From: Spinacia oleracea
Taxonomy: Eukaryota; Streptophyta; Magnoliopsida; Caryophyllales; Amaranthaceae
DNA length: 64,000 nucleotides
Assembly (NCBI RefSeq): GCF_020520425.1
Contig: NC_079491.1
Span: 25,225,449 to 25,289,448, forward strand
Direction of reading: 5' to 3'
Shown: positions 11,415 through 21,521 of the stretch, in pieces
Layout of the letters: each line of letters opens with the position of its first letter
Position numbering within the stretch: position 1 is the first letter of the stretch
Program-made: the position numbers and the translations under genes
Notes under the pieces: model-generated
The model's input: only the letters and a program-made list of their open reading frames with translations
The model's database searches: none
What the model was told of the DNA's origin: nothing

Positions 11415-11886
11415 AGCCGCAAATAAGCCATGGTGTCACATTCCTTTGGAGTACAGTCATTACAGAAAAAGAAATGCAATCTATCGAGGTGATTTACCAC
11501 ATCCCCTGCACTTTTTTGTTAACAACCAAGTCTCCCGCTCCCATCCAGTCTTGCATTGCGCTACTCCAGCAGCTACAACTCTTCCCACCGCAGTCTGCTA
11601 TTATAGATCCAATCATCCAAGTCAGACCAAACCAAAGACACTCACCTCAACCATAATAAGCTTTAGAAAACACCAGTAAAAAAAGCTTTAGAACTCTCAT
11701 TTTCATAGCAGGAAAAGTCGATTGATTCTCAAAATATTATAGAGCTAAAATAGACACCATAAAAACTGGAAAGTCGTACTCAGATATTAGATAAAATTAG
11801 AAAATTACTAATAAGAATGAAGTATATTAGGTAAAAGTAAAGGTCTTCAAATTGAAAGTAAACAATTCAACACAAAAAGTAAAGAT

Positions 11887-11957
11887 AACATACGTGGGAT
11901 TCAAACCCACATCTTTTGCGCATTTGCACAATGCTCTTCCTACTGAGCTAGTAGGTT
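11887..11957 (-). other. tRNA-like sequence, 71 nt
   Basis: The minus strand folds with acceptor AACCTAC/GTATGTT (one mismatch), D-arm GCTC/GAGC, anticodon stem TTGTG/CGCAA with the same six-base loop CAAATG as the plus-strand copy at 10299, and T-arm GTGGG-TTTGAAT-CCCAC. It is the inverted partner of that copy and likewise unable to decode. Confidence 0.55.
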
Positions 11958-13425
11958 TGTGTTATATAAAGATAGAGTAGGAGTAATAAGAATACAATCT
12001 TATATTTTCCTTTTGTTCAATTTAAAAGTAAATAAAGAACCCGTAATAGTAAATAGAATAAATTTAGAAGTAAATATCATCAAATAACAAAGAGATCAGT
12101 ACCTTGGTCATTTCACTCAACAACCTCTATGCCAACTCCGAAAGAACCCATCAACCCTTTAATTAGCCTCGAGGAGAAAGTGCCCAACACTGAAGCAAGG
12201 GGGCAGGCGTGCCACTACTGCAATACTGCCTCTACCTCCCTTAGGCAGCCTAGTCATCCCATGTTCCCCTCTTGGCTTGTGGCGCTCCTCAAACAATCAA
12301 TCTGCTTAGCAGGAATACTCAACAGGAAGCCTTCTACCCATACAATTCAACCAATATTTAAGGCATAAAGTAAATATATAATCCTCAAGGCATAGAATAC
12401 TATGCTTCCCCAGTGCCTCCGAATAGAAAACACATTACATTTATGAAGTAATGAATAATCTCACAGCAAGTACGAGCACACAAAATCCAACAGTATGGAG
12501 GTGAACTTATCAAGTTGGTTCTCCTTCACTCCCAATCTTCCCACCCACAAAACAAACACAAATATTTCCAAAATGAAGTGCTTCTATTAGTAATCTTCAT
12601 GTGAATGACAGACCCTATGAGTCCTCTTGCAATCTGTTGAATCGTCTTCTTTGGTTCCGCATCAAATGTCAGATGTCAGCACAATAATTACTGAAACGTA
12701 CCTGCAGTAATCCATCACGACAACCAAATATGACAACACATAAGTATTTAAGAGAACACCGGGGGGGGGGAGGGGGGCAACTATAAGTTACTCAGTGTCA
12801 AAAATGAATATTGTCTCCAGAATCTCCATGTAACATCAGTAGCATGGACTTACTATTTACTAGCCAAGCATAACATTATGGAGATAAGATTCTCCAGTAT
12901 AAACACCCTAACTTCAATAATTTAGTTGAGCTAATTGCCTAAGAATTTCAATAATTTGTAGATGAATTTGGATTTTGATTCAAATTTCGCGAGAATTCTT
13001 AACAAAGAATTCTCGAAACCCTAATTTCAAAATTTGAAATCGTACTTGAACAAATCGAACAAATTTCGAACCCTAATTTTAGGAATTATAATAGCGAAAA
13101 CTAACAGAAATTGAAAAATTGAATACGTACCTGGCGAATTGAAAGAGAGAAAATCGCAAGAAAAGGAAAAAAATTGCAGGAATAACGAAACTCCAACATT
13201 GAAGAACATGAAGTCCTGAAAATCAAACATTGAACATGAAGTCGAACGAGAGGATTTGCAGGAGGAGAGAGAAAAAGAAAGGAAGAGAGAGAACGAAAAA
13301 CAAAAGATCGGGAAAGGAGGGGATGTCATTCAATTATGCGAAATTACCAATTTACCCTTATTATTTTGAGTTGGTCGGGCGAGATAAGGGCTGAGATTAG
13401 TTCTCAGTTCTCATCTTAAGGTGTG

Positions 13426-13430
<5 letters not shown>

Positions 13431-13461
<31 letters not shown>
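13431..13461. repeat. (TA)n microsatellite, about 31 bp
   Basis: Uninterrupted TA dinucleotides lie at the presumed right end of the composite region. Confidence 0.9.
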
Positions 13462-13465
<4 letters not shown>

Positions 13466-14263
13466 ATAATGATCAGGCTTTCTTCCGGCGTGTATTTGTT
13501 ATGGAGTATTCCATATTATATTTTTCTGGAGTCCGGATCTTCTAGAGTTTTAATAAAACTCTACAAGGTAGAGTTGTATCTAAACCATACATTTTAAAAT
13601 CAATGGCTCATATTGATGAGAAAAAATAGGGGGAATTTTGGAAAGATAATATATGAACCATTGATTTTTCATTCAATGGTTGATATGCTCAAACTCTATC
13701 TTGTAGAGTTATTTTAGAACTCTAGAGGATCCAAAACCATTTTTCTGATACAATCGGATGTATTTTGACAACCCTAGATATAAATAATACAACTAGATAT
13801 TAGTATATAATAATGAAGTTGTATTTTGACAACCCTAGATATGACTCCGAAATAATGAAGTCAATGAGTTATAGGGCCTGGATGCTCCATTATCTTGTTC
13901 AGTATATATTCTTAGGATTATTCTTGCGTGGACCTGGTCCCCAATAATATTAGTCGGATCCAAAATCAATAGTTTTCTCTGGCACCATTTTTACACTCAT
14001 AGTGACCTTTATTGTTCATATGATAACTATAATAAATTAAATTGCAAAATTCTTAGACATAGTAACCATTTTTTGAAGCATAGTAACCCTGTGTTTTTAA
14101 ATGCGAAATATAACTTAAAATCACATCATTCAAGCACAACATGTATCAACTACACTAATTTGATATTTTTTTTTATAATAATCCTAATAAAATGCTAAAA
14201 TAAATTAGGAACATATTGTTGACTTTATTTTAAGGATGGGTCCACAATAAATTTAGTGTAGAC
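13462..14263. other. Spacer with a small inverted-repeat element
   Basis: Besides the inverted repeat 13535-13732, a 23-bp segment TGTATTTTGACAACCCTAGA occurs twice about 58 bases apart (near 13759 and 13817). No gene is seen. Confidence 0.5.
13535..13732. mobile_element. MITE-like inverted-repeat element
   Basis: The left arm GGATCTTCTAGAGTTTTAAT... and the right arm, on the other strand GGATCCTCTAGAGTTCTAAA..., match over about 40 bases, including a common ACTCTACAAG(G/A)TAGAGTT. The core between them is AT-rich. No clear target-site duplication was identified, so the superfamily is unknown. Confidence 0.6.
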
Positions 14264-14266
14264 CAA

Positions 14267-15379
14267 GGCCTTGTTTAGTTCACCTTATTTCTCCTGATCT
14301 GATCTGATCTGGTCTGGTCTGATCTAATCTGAACTTATTTTTTCTGATCTGATCTGAACTTATTTTTTCTGATCTGATCAGATCTGTTCTGATTTGATCT
14401 GGTCTGATCTGATCTGATTCTTCATAATTAAGTTCAAACAAAAATCAACATTTATTAATATTAAACGACTTACGTGTAAAATAAATGTTACACAAATTTA
14501 TAATATTGATATTATTTTATTTGACTTTGCTCATGATTTAACTATTTCTTATTTTAGATAGACATAAACATGATCTAGATAGATCGGTTATGATCTAGAC
14601 ATATAAGTTCTGATCTGGATATGATCTGGACATGATTTGTACAGATCTGTTCTGTTTGGATATGATCAGTTCTGATCTGGATATGATCTGTACAGACCAG
14701 TTCTGATCTGGACACGATCTGTGCATATCAGTTCTGATATGGACATGATCTATTCAAACCAGTTCTAATCTGGACATGATCTGTACAAACCAGTTCTGAT
14801 CTGGACATGATCTGTACAGTTTAGTTATGATCTGGACATGATCTGTACAGATCAGGTCTGATCTGGCCGGACAGATCAGTTCTGCTCTAGAAATGATCTG
14901 TACAGATCATTTCTGACCTAGACATCATATGTACATATCAGTTCTGATCTGGTCATGATCTGTACAGACCAGTTCTGATCTGGTCATGATCAGTATAAAT
15001 CAATTCTGATATGGACATGAATACATGGTCTTTGCCGATCAATTCTGAATGAATTTGAATTTAATGGTTTTAATTTGGACATGATGAATTTGAATGTTTT
15101 GTTAATGTTTTTTTATGCCTTAAGTAATAGATTTTAATTGCACCGACAACAACATTCTTTTTTATTAAAGCAATAATAATAATAAATATTAAATATAATA
15201 ACAATGATATAAATATATAAGAATAATCATCATCATAATAATCTGATCTGATCTGATCTGATCTAATATGATCTGATCTGATCTGGTCTAATCTGATCTG
15301 GTTTAGTCTGGTCTGATCTGATCTGATTAAATCTGAAATAAGTAATAAGGTCTTGAAATAAGGTGAACTAAACAGGGCC
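14267..15379. mobile_element. Tourist-like element, 1113 bp, filled with GATCTGATCT repeats
   Basis: Terminal inverted repeats GGCCTTGTTTAGTTCACC and GGCCCTGTTTAGTTCACC (right end read on the minus strand) continue into CTTATTT with a single mismatch over 24 bases. CAA flanks both sides (14264-14266, 15380-15382), a three-base duplication as in PIF/Harbinger elements. The subterminal zones (about 14293-14420 and 15240-15340) are (TCTGATC)n-type repeats, and 14568-15030 is a degenerate tandem array of about 31 bp with the core TTCTGATCTGGACATGATCT. No transposase is encoded. The element is much longer than ordinary Tourist MITEs. Confidence 0.75.
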
Positions 15380-15382
15380 CAA

Positions 15383-17899
15383 GTCTATTTAAGAATTGGT
15401 GGTATACGTTATCATTGTGTATTAATAATCAACGCTTTAGGTTACAACACTTCATCAAAGCAATATATGAATAGTTTAGTAATTATCTCCATCATTCAAC
15501 TAAAATAATGAATACTAATTCCTTTAGGGCAGTGATGTCAGATCAATATATTGTTATTGAAGCCGACATTCTCTTGAAATTATGATAAATTATGAACATG
15601 CTCATGGACTTTAGTTCATACGACTACTAGCTTGTTTAATTATTTTTAATTATTATTGAATCCTACTCATTTGTCGATCTATCAGTGGAAAGCCAGCAAA
15701 GTCTACGAACTACAATGTATTACTAGTAGTAGTAGAACATAATACGAATTTATGCTGAAATTGCGGACTTTTATTAATAAAATTATCAAAAGAAAACATG
15801 CTTTTCCTACTACAATCCCCTGGAAATGACACCATTTAAGTGGAGTATAATTTATTTTAGTGAATCTTGTTTGTACCAATTAGCATGCTACCAAACAAAT
15901 TGTTAAAGGAAATTTATCACAGCTATCTATTACTGGTGGGTAGTTTAATTATCCGGTGGGTAGATAATGTTTTTTCCATAATCAAATCCACGCATCCTGA
16001 AACTAGTATTAACTTGATTATTGACTTCATAGTGGTCTTAGAAAGACTCGAACCCACATACTATTAGTGCGACAAAATCCACAAGCTAAAACACCCTCTC
16101 AACAACGGAGCCAACTGAGTTATGCTATTTACATATTTCTTTCATGCGCTGCAATTTAGATTCTGATGACCGAATTATTTTGGAACCCTGTGTTGTTGGG
16201 CTGGTTACACAACCCAATAACCGGCCATGCTTATAGGAATGGGGTGGATCTCCTCCCGGATGTCCAAGGCATGAGATCAAGTTTGCCACATAGCTGGACA
16301 AGAATTTGAATTGATTACGTACATCAAGTAAGACAAATAATTACACAACACAAGGGAAAGGTTGCTGAAAGGGCTTACCACATTTTATATCCACTAAATT
16401 GAGAAACCTATATTCCCTCCGTTCTTATTTATTAGTCCCTTTTCCATATTGAATTGAATAAAAAAATATTATATAAAAAATTTGATTTGGATGTAATTAA
16501 AAAAAATTGCTTAATTTTGATAGGTTGGAACAAATTATCATAATCCTTAACAGGAGAATGTGGAAGTCTACTCAGATAAGTTGTTTAAGAGTAGCCATCT
16601 ATCTTCCTTAATATCAAAGCTCCATTTATTTAACAAAAACAATAATTCAAATTTAAAATTGAAACACAATTTTTAAATTTTTGTAAAAGATTGTCGATAG
16701 TTACTCCGCAATAGAATGCCATAACACGTACATGCCACACCACCCACGTCACTTACTACCAAGCTATGGAACTACTAAGTATATATTGTCTAGAGTAGCT
16801 GACAAGTAAGTGTCCGAAGATCTGATATGAATCTAACAAATTACAAAACTCACACTTATCCCATCCACCAAGATCTCGTTACAAAACAACTAATTAGTTT
16901 CCTTTAATCACTAAGTAAATTGGTTAACCCATGATTAGAAAGATGCTTGAGTGAAAAAAAAAATGTTAATAAGTGTGCTTAATTAAATAATTAGTACTTA
17001 GTAGGACATTTGCTGTTCCAAATTGGTGGTGAGCAAATGGGTTATCGATCTTAATTGAAAAAAAAAATTAAAAAAAAATTGAGAAATGAATTTCAGTACT
17101 CCGTAACAAAATATGATGCGATGGTTGTTTAATGAGACATGATGAGCATCAACGTGACATCCGCAAAACGATAATTTTGATTTTATTAGTGGAGTTTGAA
17201 AGGGACCGGAGTCCATTGTTAGATATGTCGATCCACAAGAATTTGAAAATTATGCAATTATACAATCAAACAGTATATCTAGATCTCTACCTTTAAGAAA
17301 GTTTTATAAAATAATACTCCTAAATAATAACCTTTTAAGAATTAAAGTTTTATAAAATGATACTTGTAAAGAATAATAATAAAGAACTCTATGGATATTT
17401 GATAAATTACACTATGTCGGACAGAGAAAATCACCAATCTGCATTAAGAACTTAATCGACATGTATGTGATAAATACAAGGCACTGAAAATCTCTCTATA
17501 CTCTCTATCGATGTGGGGGGGTTAAATCTGTGGCAGACTCAAGAATTTAGAACTGAGGGTCCAATTATTAATTAATTTATTTTTTTGATTTGCTTTACCA
17601 TTTCTCTAATTATTTTTTTCTTTTTAGGAAAGTATGTCTAAAAGTTAGGTAGTCGAAATTTTATAAACGTCGTAATAAAACAGTGAGAATTTATGAACTT
17701 TAGTTTGTGGATTTTATAACAACAAAACTTAATACCTTAGTCCAAATTACAAAAATAACTTTGTACGATTTTATATTTCATCCTTCCGAGTAGAATTTAT
17801 TGATTACAATATATTGTCAACAAGTAGCATGGCTCAAATCTAATCTTAACAATGTTTTACATCTCAAAAACAAAATAACTTGGTCTTACGATAACATCC
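15383..17899. other. Intergenic, 2.5 kb, mostly unassigned
   Basis: AT-rich sequence. A one-sided Stowaway-type end (TATTCCCTCCGTTC, near 16411) and a SINE-like segment at 16036-16135 are the only recognisable pieces. I see no gene. Confidence 0.5.
16036..16135 (-). mobile_element. tRNA-derived SINE-like sequence
   Basis: Read on the minus strand it contains TAACTCAGTTGGCTC (box A type) and, about 65 bases on, GGGTTCGAGTCTT (box B type). The spacing is longer than in a tRNA. Target-site duplications were not found. Confidence 0.45.
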
Positions 17900-17901
17900 T
17901 A

Positions 17902-18228
17902 CTCCCTCCGTCCCGGAATACTTGACATGTTTTTCTTATCGGGCCGTCCCTTAATACTTGACCTGTTTCTAAAAATGGAAATATTCTAACAATATTATAT
18001 TATTTCTCACTCCACCCCTATTAACCCACCTACCCCTACTCCATACAAAAAATAATTAATAATTCAATCCCTACTCTCCCCCAACCCCACCTCTTAACCC
18101 ACCTCCCACTAACTACATTAAAATAATATCCCACTATCAACTACTACCTATTAAATTAAATAAGTCAATTCAAGTCCCTTAAACTCTATGCCGATCAAAC
18201 CGGGTCGAGTATTTCGGGACGGAGGGAG
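17902..18228. mobile_element. Stowaway MITE, 327 bp
   Basis: The ends are CTCCCTCCGTCCCGGAATA and, on the other strand, CTCCCTCCGTCCCGAAATA, with TA on each side (17900-17901, 18229-18230). This is the standard terminal repeat and target of Tc1/mariner-related Stowaway elements. Non-coding. Confidence 0.85.
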
Positions 18229-18557
18229 TATAATGTAGGTGGGTTTTATTTTTTGGAATCATACAATGTAGCACTAGGGCCGGGTAAAATATAAAGTTTA
18301 GTTGGAAAAGGAAGGGTCACTTAGAGCCATGCCACGAGCTGGCCAGCGAGGTAGTGACAATCACCCTCCTCACTACATTCTCTAGTTGTGAATCTTTGTC
18401 CATATGAAACATCACATGTAAATGTGTATCTGTTAAATACGTACGGGTCTGTGCCGCACCCATTATCGAGAGGGATAGTCTATAACAAGATCGTAGGAGG
18501 TTTCTATAGGATTATGACATCATTAACTTATATTTATTATTTCTTCTCCAAGAAGTT

Positions 18558-18713
18558 TGTTAGAAGGTAGTTAGTTTGTTAGTCAAGTTGTTAGAATAGT
18601 TGCTGACTCACCGTGTATATAAACACTAGCTCCTCTTATTTTTCATTTGATTGATTCTGTTTTGATTAATGAGAATGAGTTCTCCTCTCTCTTGAATCCA
18701 TTTCTATCTCTCA
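18558..18713 (+). repeat. Putative 5' LTR of the copia element
   Basis: The stretch starts TGTTAGAAGG and ends in CA shortly before the primer binding site. It contains TATATAAAC at about 18615, suitable as a promoter. No matching 3' copy was found, so the boundaries are a best guess. Confidence 0.45.
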
Positions 18714-18722
18714 GATTCTATA

Positions 18723-18734
18723 TGGTATCAGAGC
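18723..18734 (+). other. Primer binding site, initiator tRNA-Met type
   Basis: TGGTATCAGAGC is complementary to the 3' end of plant initiator methionine tRNA and marks the start of the internal region of the copia retrotransposon. Confidence 0.8.
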
Positions 18735-18992
18735 TTAATCTCAAGCTCGAGATTTAGGTTTAGGTTATCTTAAAATTCTGATTTCATACATTGAAAGTGT
18801 ATGCATCTGTGACGGTTTTGCTGCGAAATTTCTTGCGATTGCGAAGTTTCTTGCGCAGAATTCTTGATTCATTTGTTAGCTGTGATTGAATTGATCGTCA
18901 AAGAAGTTGATTGCAATGACTTCTGGAGATTCAGACAGTAATCATCAACAGAGCTTTCAGCAGACTAATGGAGATAATGGAGTTGCAGTTGC

Positions 18993-21521
18993 TTGTTCAT
19001 GAAAAAGGTAGCTGAGTTCGAAGAAGAAGACAAAATGATGAAGTTTCTTCTTGGATTGAATGGAGGCTTTGAAGGGACTGTTACAAATGTTTTGTCCATG
19101 GATCCATTGCCTAGTATTAACAGAGTATTTTCTATAACTCAGCAAATTGAAAAACAAAAGGAGGTTAACATTGCTGCTACTGAAAGCAGTGCCATGAACA
19201 GCAGTGCAATGGTTGCTCAGACTCATAAGGGAGGTCAATTTCAGAAATTCAATACTGGTCAAGTGAAGAAAGATTGGAAAGATCTGAAAAAGGAGAAAAT
19301 GTACAAAACATGCTCTCATTGCAAGGGCAAAGGGCATACTGTTGATCAGTGTTTTAAACTCATAGGTTATCCTGATTGGTATAACTCTATCAAGGCTTCA
19401 AATAATTCACAAAATGGTGGAAACAGGCTGGCTGCTAATGTTCATTCTGCAGATATGGGAGATAATCCTCTTGATGATACAATGGTTGATGCTGGAAATA
19501 TCAGTAATGAGATGCTGAACACTATATGTCAGGAAGTCATGAAGGTGATGAAAGGCAAACAGTCACAGAATAGTGAAGCCAGTGGCATTGCCTGCTCATT
19601 TGCCAACTATGCAGGTATAATAACTCATTCTTTTAACTGTAATGTGAACAAATTGGATGATGAATGCTTGTGGATTGTAGATTCTGGAGCTTGTGATCAC
19701 ATGACTTATGATGCTGATTTGTTAATCAATAAAAGAAAATTGAACAAATCAATCAAAGTAGGATTGCCTGATGGAACTCAGATGAATGTCAGTATTATAG
19801 GGGATGTGATTCTTAGTGATAAATTGATCCTGACTAATGTGTTGCTAGTACATGGCTTTAGGCATAATCTGCTATCTGTTGGTAGGTTGATTGAGCAAAC
19901 TGGTGTTCATGTTGTTTTTACTGGTGATGGATATTCTTTCCAGGACCCCTGTAGTTCCAAATTGATTGGTGCTGGAAAGAGAAACAAAGGTCTCTACTAT
20001 TTTGTCAAAGACACAGACTGCAGGATATCTCAAGATGGGCATAGTACAAGATCTGTTAGCACTGAATTAAACTGTAATGCAGTAGCTGATGTATCTGATG
20101 TTGTTGCTGATGTAAATACAATCAGATTACTAAATAAAAATGCTACTAGTATAAAACAATCCCAGTTGGATCATGCCAATCAGTTAGATCTTTTACATGC
20201 TAGGTTAGGTCATCCTTCCTTGTCAAAGATGAAGCATGTGAATGCTGAATTTTGTAAAGGTCTTACAGAGTACAATTGTGATGTATGTTTCAATGCCAAA
20301 CAACATAAGTTTCCTTTTGCATACAATGATTGTAGAGCATCTGAATGTTTTGAATTGATTCATGTGGATCTATGGGGAGCTTACAAAGTTAAAAGCTTAG
20401 ATGGTGCTTCTTATTTTTTAACTGTGTTGGATGATCACAGCAGAGTAACTTGGACTTATCTTCTTCATAATAAAATGCAAGTCACAAAGGTGCTTTCTGA
20501 ATTCTTTGTCATGGTTGAAACTCAGTTTGACAAGAGAGTTAGGAGGATTAGATCTGACAATGGTACAGAGATTGTAAAAGACAGTTGCAAATCATTATTT
20601 GCACAGAAAGGAATATTGCATGAAAAGAGTGCTCCATATGTCCCTCAGCAGAATGGTAGGGTTGAAAGAAAGCATAGGAGTTTGCTTGAAATGGCTAGAG
20701 CCTTAAGATTTCATTCTGGTCTTCCTAAGAAATTCTGGGGGGAATGTGTGTTGAATGCTACAAGTTTGATCAATAAGCTTCCTTCAAAGGTGTTGAACTG
20801 GAAAACTCCATTTGAAATAATGTTTCATTCTCAACCTCTATTTGAAAGACTAAGAGTATTTGGATCTCTTTGCTTTGCCTATAACACAAATGTTCATAGA
20901 GATAAGTTTGATTCCAAAACTAGGAGGTGTGTCTTCATTGGGTATCCTGCTGGATATAAGGCATTCAAATTGTATGACCTTGATACTCATAGTGTTTTTG
21001 TTTCAAGGGATGTTGTTTTCTTTGAAACTGTTTTCCCATACAAATTTTCTTCTTCTGTCAAAAGCTTACCATCTGTATCTCCACCAATAAGTTTTGGTAC
21101 TGAAATTTCTGAACAAAACACTACTGATTCTATTTCTTCTTCTCCTTCTGATTCACATTATCATATTTCTCACAACTCTCTTTCTCCTACTCTTCAATGC
21201 TCAAATTCCATAAACACTAATCCCATAAATAATCCATCTTCTCCTTTATCTACTTCAAATTCTCCTTCTATACACACTTCTCAATCTATACCTGTGTTTG
21301 ATTTGACAACTGCTCCCACTGAACCTGTCATCAGAAAATCCACTAGGACAATTAAACCACCTTCTGTTCTGAAGGACTTTGTTGGAAGTTATGTCCCTCA
21401 CAGGGCTGTTGAATCACCTTCTACCACTGAGTCTGCTTCCTTTTCTGTTGATTCTTTAGTCAATGACATGGAATTTGATGACAGTAAGGGGAGTAGTCCC
21501 TTGGCCTTATTAAGTGTTTAA
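18993..21521 (+). CDS. Ty1/copia Gag-protease-integrase polyprotein, internally deleted, no reverse transcriptase
   Basis: An open frame of 842 codons belongs to a Ty1/copia retrotransposon, which would make virus-like particles and integrate cDNA. Visible parts are the C-terminal gag (residues 1-100), a CCHC zinc knuckle CSHCKGKGHTVDQC near 107-120, the aspartic protease DSGACDHMT near 231, the integrase zinc region (HARLGHPS near 401, CDVC near 429) and core acids at HVDLWG (about 457), RSDNGTE (about 521) and VERKH (about 556), then FIGYPAGYKAFKLYD near 650. The frame stops where reverse transcriptase and RNase H should begin, and these are absent downstream. A start codon at 18916 leads into a 29-codon frame that ends before the gag remainder, so the gag N-terminus is deleted. 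The element is defective, yet its frame is fully open. Confidence 0.85.
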   Translation: MFMKKVAEFEEEDKMMKFLLGLNGGFEGTVTNVLSMDPLPSINRVFSITQQIEKQKEVNIAATESSAMNSSAMVAQTHKGGQFQKFNTGQVKKDWKDLKKEKMYKTCSHCKGKGHTVDQCFKLIGYPDWYNSIKASNNSQNGGNRLAANVHSADMGDNPLDDTMVDAGNISNEMLNTICQEVMKVMKGKQSQNSEASGIACSFANYAGIITHSFNCNVNKLDDECLWIVDSGACDHMTYDADLLINKRKLNKSIKVGLPDGTQMNVSIIGDVILSDKLILTNVLLVHGFRHNLLSVGRLIEQTGVHVVFTGDGYSFQDPCSSKLIGAGKRNKGLYYFVKDTDCRISQDGHSTRSVSTELNCNAVADVSDVVADVNTIRLLNKNATSIKQSQLDHANQLDLLHARLGHPSLSKMKHVNAEFCKGLTEYNCDVCFNAKQHKFPFAYNDCRASECFELIHVDLWGAYKVKSLDGASYFLTVLDDHSRVTWTYLLHNKMQVTKVLSEFFVMVETQFDKRVRRIRSDNGTEIVKDSCKSLFAQKGILHEKSAPYVPQQNGRVERKHRSLLEMARALRFHSGLPKKFWGECVLNATSLINKLPSKVLNWKTPFEIMFHSQPLFERLRVFGSLCFAYNTNVHRDKFDSKTRRCVFIGYPAGYKAFKLYDLDTHSVFVSRDVVFFETVFPYKFSSSVKSLPSVSPPISFGTEISEQNTTDSISSSPSDSHYHISHNSLSPTLQCSNSINTNPINNPSSPLSTSNSPSIHTSQSIPVFDLTTAPTEPVIRKSTRTIKPPSVLKDFVGSYVPHRAVESPSTTESASFSVDSLVNDMEFDDSKGSSPLALLSV

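Larger units (their letters stand above)
9086..12077. repeat. Dispersed AAAAGTAAA motif array, over 20 copies
   Basis: The motif AAAAGTAAA(T/C), or its complement TTTACTTTT in the first part (near 9086 and 9162), recurs irregularly near 9363, 9387, 9402, 10400, 10422, 10440, 10481, 10629, 10650, 10823, 10843, 10865, 10960, 11830, 11855, 11875, 12025, 12047 and 12069. Spacing of about 20 bases is common in the densest part (10376-10500). It is not a simple tandem repeat and is absent as an array from the rest of the window. Confidence 0.7.
8850..13440. mobile_element. Composite region with captured gene fragments, probable Helitron or Mutator-type carrier
   Basis: This stretch combines features that do not belong together in ordinary DNA: a kinase C-terminal fragment on the minus strand (about 9560-10030), a vesicle-tethering protein fragment on the plus strand (11076-11414), three tRNA-like sequences, a CT-rich leader with a splice donor on the minus strand (about 13330-13130) and over twenty AAAAGTAAA/TTTACTTTT motifs. 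Patchwork capture of exons is typical of Helitrons and Pack-MULEs. The right limit is inferred from a conserved end motif near 13380-13432 shared with the sequence at 44731. The left limit is not determined and the transposon class is inference. Confidence 0.5.

Noticed and set aside
13027-13329. 100-codon minus-strand frame rich in Phe and Ser
   Set aside because: The underlying sequence is a CT-rich leader with a splice donor (CGCCAG|GTACGT), more like a captured 5' UTR than a coding region.
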